DNA of 64,000 bases from Odiellus spinosus (lineage: Eukaryota; Arthropoda; Arachnida; Opiliones; Phalangiidae), in the NCBI GenBank assembly GCA_963920705.1, contig OY987229.1:18419728-18483727 (forward strand), written 5' to 3'. This document shows, piece after piece, positions 10,901-20,540 of the stretch (position 1 is its first letter; every line of letters starts with the position of its first letter). Below the pieces are notes generated by a model that had not been told where the DNA came from, searched no databases, and was given only the letters and a program-made list of their open reading frames with translations. Both the position numbers and the translations under genes were made by a program.

Positions 10901-11732
10901 AAATTAATGGTTGTAAATGATTTGAAAGATTTGGAAAATTTAAATTATATAAATAAGCCTAAACGAATAAAACTACTAAAAATAATATTAAAAAAAGCGA
11001 AATAATATAAATTAATATCTCCACGATAGATTTGAAAACTGAAGTTCAAATCTCAAGTGGGAAATTTACGTGACAAACTTAATTCTTTAAACCATGTTTG
11101 GAGTTTTAAAATATTAAGTTTGAAAATTGACACGTAAATTATAATATCACTTATTCAGTGACGTAGTGACAAACTACAATGGAAAGAAGAGACTTCAAAG
11201 TTTGCTAAGGTAAGTCAAAACTTTGTCGATACGTCACTGATAATATTGTGAACACAAAAACGACACGTACATGCGATCCTCTCCAAAGTAGAACTGAAAA
11301 GCATTCCTCTGATCGGGATCATTCCACGCCAGCAAGTTGTAAGAATATTTGGACTCATTAAACATGATGTTTAACCCGGAAGTTTCAACTTTATAAATAC
11401 ACTATATTTTTTTGGTTTTAGGAACTGGGGAGATCAAGCTCACATTTCACTCACAACCTTGAAACAAAAGAATGAAAAGTTAAGCCTATAATTAAGGTTT
11501 TCGGCTCCTTACGAAGCGTTAATTAATATTAACTTAAACCCAAAAATTGGGGGCTCAAAATATTTGTTTTGGGTTTTACAAATAGGCTTAAAAAGGTTGG
11601 GGGCTGAGGGCCAAGTGCCAACAAGGCACGGGTTTACAAATAAATAAATAAGGTCTAAAGACGAATTTTAATCACTTACATCTTATCTTCTTCCATATAA
11701 AAACCATCCTCATCTTCCAGTAAATCACCCAT
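7939..11732 (-). CDS. PICK1: PICK1 (protein interacting with C kinase 1), PDZ-BAR protein, 11 exons, complete
   Basis: Scaffold that binds C-terminal tails of membrane proteins through its PDZ domain and curves or senses membranes through its BAR domain; in animals it acts in endosomal and secretory-granule trafficking. Exons in transcript order: 11732-11680, 10547-10310, 9793-9727, 9662-9573, 9510-9394, 9315-9182, 9115-9023, 8952-8852, 8790-8696, 8299-8136, 8055-7939. The joined frame is 1269 nt (422 aa; the human protein is 415). The PDZ domain spans about 22-105, with carboxylate loop LIGISIGG (35-42) and the family's CPC motif (47-49). A linker includes NYNKLHADPKQG. The BAR/arfaptin-like domain spans about 145-362 (SRAILCN, AFGDVFASIGVREP, YCLKVREMDDEEY, RCRQEARAKF, VQDIVFQLQRL, FPIEVDL). 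An acidic tail spans 366-422. The start is set by the EEDKM-G junction, which matches the family's EEDKLG. The exon 2 donor is weak (AAG|GTTGGC) but restores the conserved VKGEV. Confidence 0.95.
7955..7960 (-). terminator. Candidate PICK1 poly(A) signal inside the last codons
   Basis: On the minus strand AATAAA occurs within CCA-ATA-AAC, 14 nt before the PICK1 stop. I found no other AATAAA on that strand before the MITE. If used, the 3' UTR would be only a few to about 20 nt, or cleavage could even fall close to the stop. A variant signal further on is the alternative. Confidence 0.3.
11271..11365 (-). CDS. PICK1: Alternative first coding exon of PICK1
   Basis: Within PICK1 intron 1 an ATG opens a 31-codon frame beginning MFNESKYSYNLLAWNDPDQ. 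It ends GEDR plus AT at a good donor (AT|GTACGT). The phase equals that of the upstream first exon, so joining it to exon 2 gives GEDRM-GMTIT beside the canonical EEDKM-GMTIT. Both alternatives therefore end in an acidic ED-K/R-M motif at the same junction, which is unlikely by chance. The resulting isoform would be 436 aa. An in-frame TAG lies upstream of the ATG, consistent with a true start. A TATAAA lies about 20 nt before the ATG, too close to be its core promoter, so the leader is undefined. Confidence 0.65.
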
Positions 11733-12781
11733 TATTTAATTTTGTTAAATTTTATATTGATAATTATATTTTATTAATTTAAAATACTTAATGATAGGAC
11801 TAACGCGACCCAAGAATACACCATTTAGCATTTACTCCAGTTCAGTTCAGCTCCCCTATAAGGTCCTTTTTGAAGAAGGGCTTCCAGGGATGCTCAATCG
11901 CGATAACTCATAACGCGAGAGCACGGATACTTGTTTTTTAAGAGGGTTGCCTATTTGTTTGGCTTCCTCAGTGCCCAACACTTTTCAAGTAGGCGCTTAG
12001 TTTTATTAAGGATGGTGATTGTTGTGGGCATGTTCCCGAGTCAGAACCCAGCCACCTGACACACCACCATAGCAGCACCACCGGTCACACCATCCGTTTA
12101 TACATCTTCAATTTGCCATATCCATTTCTAAAGCTTAGCTAAGCCTAATGCGCGGGAACTAGTTGTAACGACTACTTGGATAATGAGGATTGCTATTTGC
12201 CAACTTTAAAACGGTTGAAACATTTCAAGTTTTCGTGTTTTTTAAAATTTGAAGTTAATTTTAAATCTTTTTAAGTTTATTTTAAGTTACAAAATACTCG
12301 TAATTCACTTATTTTAACTAAAACGACTAAACGAGACACTTCCTTGTGCCCAGTGTGTAAGGTACATGTTTAGAACGTTGGGAGGTTGAAAATGGGCAAT
12401 AAGAATAATTACAAGTGTACCTGTCAAGAATCGGAATGAAATCGTGCCTAATTACCACTATTAAGTACTATCTACTAAAAGGTAAGACATCTAAAACCTT
12501 TCAAATGTGTTTCATCTTTTAACTGACCAGTGTAATCAGATTTAATCGAGGTTTATTGAACTATGTAATCATCGGTTAAATCTGATTAATTAAAACTGAT
12601 TGGTTTATTAGACTGTTATTTAGTATACATACTCTCCTAGAAGCATTGAAAAATAAGATATCATAAAAATACTAGGCTTAAATGATGTATAATAATATTA
12701 TTAGTCATTAGTGCCTTTTTCGGTAGAACCAACAGTAAATAGGTAGAAGTTGGTAGAACGCTCGGTGATAAGATAGCTGGA
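11733..12781. other. PICK1 5' flank without a clear gene
   Basis: Probable PICK1 promoter side (minus strand) followed by AT-rich DNA. A GC-richer patch at about 12000-12110 has GGTTCTGACTC on its minus strand, vaguely like a tRNA-type B box, but no convincing A box or tRNA fold. At 12720-12760 there is a small repeat of GGTAGAA/GTTGGTAGAAC. No exon recognised. Confidence 0.4.
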
Positions 12782-12828
12782 CCATGGATGTATAAAGAAC
12801 TGAACGTTAGTTCTTTATACATCCATGG
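12782..12828. repeat. Perfect 20-bp-arm hairpin
   Basis: CCATGGATGTATAAAGAACT is followed by a 7-nt spacer (GAACGTT) and then its exact reverse complement. A related GGATGTATAAAGAG string, not palindromic, occurs at about 19093. It is too short-looped and too perfect for a typical animal pre-miRNA, and more likely a remnant of a foldback element. Confidence 0.8.
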
Positions 12829-12879
12829 CTGGACGCGACGCTTAAAATTACTAGTCCCATTGGTCATTTTAACCTGATT

Positions 12880-13080
12880 ACGGGGTTTGATACTAATATT
12901 ACAAAAATCGGGGAGATTTCCGTTAACCGACCCCCCACTAAATAACGATGATTATAGATTATAGACTATTTAGGACCTGGGGAGTTCAGAAAAAATAATA
13001 AAAAAAAATCTCCGACCACCGGAAGTTTGATAAAACGTATTAGAAAATTTGAAATTCCCATGCTAAAATCCCATAGAATG
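12880..13080 (+). repeat. Dispersed repeat, copy 2
   Basis: Contains GTTAACCGACCCCCCACTAA, AATAACGATGATT, GGACCTGGGGAGTTCAGAAA, AATCTCCGACCACCGGAA and AAAACGTATT. These blocks recur in the same order at about 820-1000 and, on the opposite strand, at about 18950-19345. No coding capacity; probably an old non-autonomous transposon. Confidence 0.6.
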
Positions 13081-15036
13081 CGCCATAGGTTTAATTACCA
13101 CGAAGATTTTTAAGTATAATACTTTGGTATTATTCCAAAAACATAATTATTAAAGATTAAAGACAAAGACGAGAACTGAGCGAAGCCGGAATGAGCTGAG
13201 ACTAGTAGCTTCCCACTATAGAGTCGTAATTATGACCAGTCGGATTCCGGTTAAAGCGGTCTAAGAACCGGGACGCACCCAAAAATAGGCTTTCTCTAAA
13301 TCCCATGTTATTTTATGCAAATTAGCTCCGTATAACTTGAGATTTCAAGAATGGGTATTTTTTGGCGCGTTCCACCACTAGTACCATAAGCCTATTAATA
13401 ATAGGCTTATGCTAGGCATAGTACCAATAAAACCTGGAATTATGTAGCTGGAAATTGTTTTCCGATGTAAAAATCGTCTGCAGCCTATCTTATTGGGGAG
13501 TCGTTCTCGCTTAGTTAATTTATCCAAGGTTTTTTTTACATAATTAGCATTAATTATGTAAAATTAAAGATAGCGTTTTATTAGAATTCAGAAATCCAAA
13601 AGCATTTAAATCATATTTTTAGATGTAATTCACTTTAGTAAATAATTTCAATATTTGAATCAATCTTTGTAAAATTTAATTTCAATATTTGAATCAGTAT
13701 TTGTAAAATTTAATTTCGAAACGTAATGAATATTAGAAATATTTTTCTATTTTATAAATCTCGACATATTTTGCATTATTAAAGCGATAATTAGTGTTTA
13801 ATTATGTTAAATTTGTAGGTTTTGACGCAAAGTGGTGCAAATTTTTCTCAAAACTGAATTATAAATATTTTTAAGCGAAAATTATATCATAATAGCTTTG
13901 TAATTAAAATTAATTGACAGAATTAAGTTAATTGAAATATTTTTTCGCTTTTTGAGGTTAAAAAGTGTTAATTTCGCTATGTAAAAGCGCGAGGAGTGTT
14001 TTTAAGCGCTTATATATTCCTAATCAAGTTTAATCGCGATTAAAGTTAATCAAAATTAAAATTAAAATTGCTCGTACGTTCTCAAAAATAATTTTATCGG
14101 ATAGCCCGTGTCCTAAAACCTAAGAATACATATTTTTCTTTTTAATTTATCTTAATTAGGGCCCGTAATAAAATTAAAACTAAAATTAAATTGCGTTTAA
14201 AGTTGTAAAATTAGATCTATGGAAATACTATGGCAGCGGCAGCCTATCTCGTCTTGAGAGTTCAGTTTTGAGTAAAATGTTTCTCGAACGAGTCGCTTCG
14301 CTAAACCTAAATATTTGGCTTAATTTTAAAGAATCTTAAAACCAAAACTATGTAATCTGATAGATTAGAGTACGAGGAATCCGCTGGTGTTAGTATAATT
14401 AACGTAGGACTAATAGTTAATTAGTTATTCAATTAGAAAGTTAAGCCTAAATCATTTTTCCGTTCAGAAAACTGGATTAACGCTTATAATTAGATTAAAT
14501 CCCAATTATATTTAAACAAATCATACTTAATCTAATCAATTAACGCGCGAGAAACTCGAAAAAGTTAATTTCATTATCCTGGGGTAAGCGGTTAATTAGT
14601 TAGGTAATTAAGTTCAACGATTTTGACCAATTGTTTTTGTTTCGAAGTTTTTAAATATTTTTTCCGGCTTGAAATTAAGTCGCATTTAAATACGATATAC
14701 GTAAAAAAGTCAATTAAGATACGGAGAATAAAATAAAATTAGACTCTTTATCCTACGACGATCCGTTAATTATTTATGAAAGAAAGTTTGGGACTAATTA
14801 AGCAATTTTCTTGATTACTAAATGTTTATAACGTTACTACGGTTTTAAAATAAAACATAATTAAGAAAATTAAACGTGTTTCGATAGATTCGCGCGCGGG
14901 GATTCAAAAATGTTAGTTTCGACGCTCAAAAATAAGTATTTAATTTACTATTTAATTTAAATCAAACCCCCTCCGCATTTTCTTCAATTTTTTGGTTCAC
15001 GGAGCTCGTTGTAATAGAGCGGAGCCTATAACCTCG
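13081..15036. other. AT-rich stretch without gene
   Basis: No exon or element recognised. It includes one direct duplication of about 34 bp (about 13646-13715, TTTCAATATTTGAATCA repeated) and a short inverted repeat, CATAAGCCTATTAATAATAGGCTTATG, straddling about 13386-13412 (arms about 12 nt). Confidence 0.45.
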
Positions 15037-18000
15037 TAACTAATTACGAGGAAAAAACCCGGTCAGAATGAATTAGATACTCAAAATAAAACATTATCAG
15101 CGCCCTATGGGGATTTATAATGGGGAATCGGGATTTTAAATATTTAATTTTGACAAAACTAATGAACTGATCGGTCTGAACTCGCTTTAATGGAAATAGG
15201 ACCCCAAAACCAACACGAAACCAACAAAAAAAGTTCCAAATTCGAAACTTTATTTTTGGACATTTTCAAAAAAACCAAAAAAACGAAAAAAGGAAGAATG
15301 AAATTTTGTGTTTTTCGCCGAGTTCGAAAATGTCAAAAATAAAGTTTCGAATCTGGAACTTTTCTTGCTGGTTTCATGTTGGTTTTGGGGTCCTATTTCC
15401 ATTAAAGCGAGTTGAGCCCGATCAGTTCATTAGTTTTGTCAAAATAAAATATTTAAAATTAGATTTCGCCATGTTAATCTCCATAGGGCCAACAATTAAT
15501 GTTTTATTTGAATTATTTGGTTGACTTTAACCGGGTTTTTTCTCGTTAAAAGACACTTAAACGACGTAATTATATTTTACGTAACTAATTACGAGGAAAA
15601 AACTCGGTCATAATGAATTAGATACTCAAAATAAAACATTATCAGCGCCCTATGGGGATTTATAATGGGGAATCGGGATTTTAAATATTTAATTTTGACA
15701 AAACTAATGAACTGATCGGTCTGAACTCGCTTTAATGGAAATAGGACCCCAAAACCAACACGAAACCAGCAAAAAAAGTTCCAAATTCGAAACTTTATTT
15801 TTGGCCATTTTCAAAAAAACCAAAAAACGAAAAAAGGAAGAATGAAATTTTGTGATTTTCGCCGAGTTCGAAAATGTCAAAAATAAAGTTTCTAATCTGG
15901 AACTTTTTTTGCTGGTTTCGTGTTGGTTTTGGGGTCCTATTTCCATTAAAGCGAGTTCAGACCGATCAGTTCATTAGTTTTGTCAAAATTAAATATTTAA
16001 AATCCCGATTCCCCATTATAAATCCCCATAGGGCGCTGATAATGTTTTATTTTGAGTATCTAATTCATTCTGACCGGGTTTTTTCCTCGTAATTAGTTAC
16101 GTAAAATATAATTACGTCGTTTAAGTGTCTTTTAACGAGAAAAAACCCGGTTAAAATCAACCAAATAATTCAAATAAAACATTAATTGTTGGCCCTATGG
16201 AGATTAACATGGCGAAATCAGATTTTAAATATTTTATTTTGACAAAACTAATGAACTGATCGGGCTCAACTCGCTTTAATGGAAATAGGACCCCAAAACC
16301 AACATGAAACCAGCAAAAAAAGTTCCAGATTCGAAACTTTATTTTTGACATTTTCGAACTCGGCGAAAATCACAAAATTTCATTCTTCCTTTTTTCGTCT
16401 TTTGGTTTTTTTGAAAATGGCCAAAAATAAAGTTTCGAATTTGGAACTTTTTTTGCTGGTTTCGTGTTGGTTTTGGGGTCCTATTTCCATTAAAGCGAGT
16501 TGAGCCCGATCAGTTCAATAGTTTTGTAAAAATAAAATATTTAAAATCAGATTTCGCCATGTTAATCTCCATAGGGCCAACTATTAATGTTTTATTTGAA
16601 TTATTTGGTTGATTTTAACCGGGTTTTTTCTCGTTAAAAGACACTTAAACGACATAATTATATTTTACGTAACTAATTACGAGGAAAAAACCCGGTCAGA
16701 ATGAATTAGATACTCAAAATAAAACATTATCAGCGCCCTATGGGGATTTATAATGGGGAATCGGGATTTTAAATATTTAATTTTGACAAAACTAATGAAC
16801 TGATCGGTCTGAACTCGCTTTAATGGAAATAGGACCCCAAAACCAACACGAAACCAACAAAAAAAGTTCCAAATTCGAAACTTTATTTTTGGACATTTTC
16901 AAAAAAACCAAAAAACGAAAAAAGGAATAATGAAATTTTGTGTTTTTCGCCGAGTTCGAAAATGTCAAAAATAAAGTTTCGAATCTGAAACTTTTCTTGC
17001 TGGTTTCATGTTGGTTTTGGGGTCCTATTTCCATTAAAGCGAGTTGAGCCCGATCAGTTCATTAGTTTTGTCAAAATTAAATATTTAAAATCCCGATTCC
17101 CCATTATAAATCCCCATAGGGCGCTGATAATGTTTTATTTTGAGTATCTAATTCATTCTGACCGGGTTTTTTCCTCGTAATTAGTTACGTAAAATATAAT
17201 TACGTCGTTTAAGTGTCTTTTAACGAGAAAAAACCCGGTTAAAATCAACCAAATAATTCAAATAAAACATTAATTGTTGGCCCTATGGAGATTAACATGG
17301 CGAAATCAGATTTTAAATATTTTATTTTGACAAAACTAATGAACTGATCGGACTCAACTCGCTTTAATGGAAATAGGACCACAAAACCAACATGAAACCA
17401 GCAAAAAAAGTTCCAGATTCGAAACTTTATTTTTGACATTTTCGAACTCGGCGAAAATCACAAAATTTCATTCTTCCTTTTTTCGTCTTTTGGTTTTTTT
17501 GAAAATGGCCAAAAATAAAGTTTCGAATTTGGAACTTTTTTTGTTGGTTTCGTGTTGGTTTTGGGGTCCTATTTCCATTAAAGCGAGTTCAGACCGATCA
17601 GTTCATTAGTTTTGTCAAAATTAAATATTTAAAATCCCGATTCCCCATTATAAATCCCCATAGGGCGCTGATAATGTTTTATTTTGAGTATCTAATTCAT
17701 TCTGACCGGGTTTTTTCCTCATAATTAGTTACGTAAAATATAATTACGTCGTTTAAGTGTCTTTTAACGAGAAAAAACCCGGTTAAAATCAACCAAATAA
17801 TTCAAATAAAACATTAATTGTTGGCCCTATGGAGATTAACATGGCGAAATCAGATTTTAAATATTTTATTTTGACAAAACTAATGAACTGATCGGGCTCA
17901 ACTCGCTTTAATGGAAATAGGACCCCAAAACCAACATGAAACCAGCAAAAAAAGTTCCAGATTCGAAACTTTATTTTTGACCATTTTCAAAAAAACGAAA

Positions 18001-18836
18001 AAACGAAAAAACGAAAAAAAAGGGAGAATGGAATTTTGTGATTTTCGTCGAGTTCGAAAATGTCAAAAATAAAGTTTCGAATTCGGAACTTTTTTTGATG
18101 GATTTCGGTTGGTTTTGAGGTCCTATTTCCATTAAAGCGAGTTGAGTCCGATCAGTTCATTAGTTTTGTCAAAATAAAATATTTAAAATCCAGATTCGCC
18201 ATTATAAAAACCCATAGGGCGCGGATAATGTATTATTTTGAGGATCTAATTCATTCTGACCGGGCTTTTTTCGTAGTAATTAGTTACGCAAATTATAATT
18301 ACGTCGTTTAAGTGTCTTTTAAGTGTCTTTTAACGAGAAAAAACCCGGTTAAAATCAACCAAATAATTCAAATAAAACATTAATTGTTGGCCATATGGAG
18401 ATTAACATGGCGAAATCTGATTTTAAATATTTTATTTTGACAAAACTAATGAACTGATCGGTCTGAATTCGCTTTAATGGAAATAGGACCCCAAAATCAA
18501 CCGAAATCCATCAAAAAAAGTTCCAGATTCGAAACTTTATTTTTGGCCATTTTCAAAAAAAACGAAAAACTGGAAAAAGGGAGAATGAAATTTTGAGATT
18601 TTCACGGAGTTCGAAAATGTCAAAAATAAAGTTTCGAATCTGAAACTTTTTTTGCTGGTTTTATGTTGGTTTTGGGGTCCTATTTCCATTAAAGCGAGTT
18701 CAGGCCGATCAGTTCATTATTTTTGTCAAACTAAAATATTTTAAATTTAGATTCTCCATTATAAAAACCCATTGGGCGCTGATAATGTATTATTTTGAGT
18801 ATCTAGTTCATTCTGACCAAGATTTTTTCTCGAAAT
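15037..18836. repeat. Seven-unit array of palindromic 0.52-0.57 kb units with switching orientation
   Basis: Units: 15037-15581, 15582-16101, 16102-16669, 16670-17187, 17188-17732, 17733-18286, 18287-18836. Each unit is two inverted half-repeats around a spacer of roughly 60 bp (GAAATTTTGTG...TTCGCCGAGTTCG). The halves share CTCGCTTTAATGGAAATAGG and TTGACAAAACTAATGAACTG. Outer arms come in two types: A (AACTAATTACGAGGAAAAAA, GCGCCCTATGGGGATTTA) and B (GTCGTTTAAGTGTCTTTTAA, GGCCCTATGGAGATTAACA). The arm order is A-B, A-A', B'-B, A-A', B'-A', B'-A', B'-A' (prime means reversed). Every junction pairs an A arm with a B arm. Open frames of 64-80 codons on both strands are by-products of the palindromes. 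The last two units are more diverged. Confidence 0.93.
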
Positions 18837-18949
18837 TAAAATTGCGAATGGGGGCCATAGTGAATGGGAACCATATATTATTTTGAGTATCTAATAATGA
18901 TGGATGCCTTAACAAAGGTACAGTGCAATATCCAGTAACAAATTCTTAA

Positions 18950-19345
18950 TCCAAGGTTGAAGATTTTTTTAAGTATTTTTTCTAAACTCCCCAGATCCTA
19001 ATTGATGATTATATAAATAGCTCAGTTCGGCTTGATCAACTTGTTAGTTTAGCGGCCGCGTCACTGTAGACGTCACTCATCCCCTAGAGGTCCGGATGTA
19101 TAAAGAGCGCAGGCGCGGAGAAAGCAGGCGTTAAGCTTGAGAGTAAAACTAGAGATCTTTAGAATTTTGTCATTCTGACTGCGGGCGCCGTGTTTCTGTA
19201 CAAGAAACGTCACAGGTGACGTCGACGCTCAACTTACGAAAAATGACTCCTCGTTTCATTATATATTTATCTATTAGTTCAAAACCATCGTTATTTTGTG
19301 GGGGGTCGGTTATCGGAAACCTTGCCATAGTTTTAAGGTTTTTAA
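18950..19345 (-). repeat. Dispersed repeat, copy 3, split by about 240 bp
   Basis: On the minus strand the block with ATAACCGACCCCCCACAAAA and AATAACGATGGTT (about 19265-19325) is followed, about 240 bp later, by GGATCTGGGGAGTTTAGAAA (about 18980-19000). In copy 2 these blocks are nearly contiguous. The intervening segment (about 19025-19265) is much more GC-rich (GCGGCCGC, GACGTC twice) and looks like a later insertion, although no clean target duplication is visible. Confidence 0.5.
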
Positions 19346-20337
19346 AAACCTTAGTTGCACCTGGAAATATCAAAGAATATCCACTCACTGGTAAAAGCAG
19401 GGAAATTGGTTTTCCAAGTGATAATGAACTCTGGTTTTGGAATTGATTTATTCTTTGAATGTTTTCGTTTTGGGATTGGTTTATTAGTTGAATGTTTTTC
19501 TTTTACTTACTCAAGAAAGAGTTTTAATGTTGTTTAATTATCAGTTTTTGAATGTTTTCACTTCTATTGAATTTATTTTAGTTTATAAGTCGTTAGGTCT
19601 ATATAAGAATGCTTTTAAATATTTTCGAAATTTCTCCGCATTTCTTATATTAATAAAATCTTGCAGAGAAAACTTGACAAAAAAAGCCACATAAAATTGA
19701 CGAGATCAGAAATTAGGGCCAAAAATAAAAATGTTGCATTTTTTTTCAAATCCCTGAACAAATTCCCTGTATAGCTTTAGTCTTCTTCTTAAAGTTTAAA
19801 GTCATTATAAAACGACACAAAAGAAATTTAACGGTATAATATCGGGGGACGTTTCCCCGGAGCAAAATGATAAATTAGATTCTTCAACAAGCCAAAAAAT
19901 GATCCGGAATTTGCATAAAAAGTCGCGCTTATAGAACGAAAAAAAAAAAACTCAATACCCTAGAAAGATCAAAAATAAAGAAAGAAAATATATAAATAAT
20001 TCAACACCATCCGCAAGAATCCCATCTCTAAAAAGACACAAAATTTTCTCTAAGAATTATATAATGAAAATAAAAAAAAATCTCCATATATTTAAGATTA
20101 TTTTAAAAATGGCATCAGGCCTTTACTTTTGTTCGTGAGCAGTTCTGTGATCCTATGGTGGAATAATACACAATGTTCAACTTTATATGGGAAAAAGTAG
20201 TTATGGCAAATTGATCTTGAACATACGTAACTAAAATTATTTCTTTAAAGTGATAGTGCCAGCCCACTATCTGGTCAAAATTTTAAATTGTCTGTGCAAC
20301 AATTGCCTTTTTAATTTCATCTCCCCTTATGCACACA
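19346..20337. other. AT-rich stretch without gene
   Basis: Several overlapping open stretches of 60-76 codons occur in different frames at 19216-19694. They are F/L/N-rich, overlap a repeat and lack splice context, so I treat them as chance. Nothing else is seen. Confidence 0.5.
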
Positions 20338-20540
20338 GCCTAGCTTTGACTGTACAATTTGTTATGGTCAACTTCGTCTGTTAAAGGGGCTATCTGCTAT
20401 TTTGAAAGCCCCTTTAAAGTCGCCTTCTTTTCTAGCTTAGCAGACGACATTGACCATAACAAATTGTACAGTCAAAGCTAGGCTATGTACAAAAGGAAGA
20501 GCAATTTAAAGGGGCAAGTTTCAGAGCAGAAAGGGGATCT
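20338..20540. repeat. Foldback element related to 23012-23178
   Basis: Arms CCTAGCTTTGACTGTACAAT (20338 onward) and the reverse complement ending about 20483 match over about 43 nt with two mismatches. The right flank (AAGAGCAATTTAAAGGGGCA, then GTTTCAGAGCAG) is the reverse complement of the left end of the element at 23012-23178. The arrangement is an inverted, partly nested pair of one element family. No coding capacity. Confidence 0.7.

Noticed and set aside
12000..12110. GC-rich patch with a GGTTCTGACTC string on the minus strand, considered as a tRNA or tRNA-derived SINE
   Set aside because: The B-box match is imperfect, no A box lies at the expected distance and no cloverleaf could be drawn.
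12782..12828. Perfect hairpin considered as a microRNA precursor
   Set aside because: Twenty-base fully paired arms with a 7-nt loop are too short and too perfect for a typical animal pre-miRNA.
15306..17609. Repeated open frames of 64-80 codons on both strands with near-identical proteins
   Set aside because: They are products of the palindromic array: the same DNA read in either direction, with no extended frame, splice sites or known domain.
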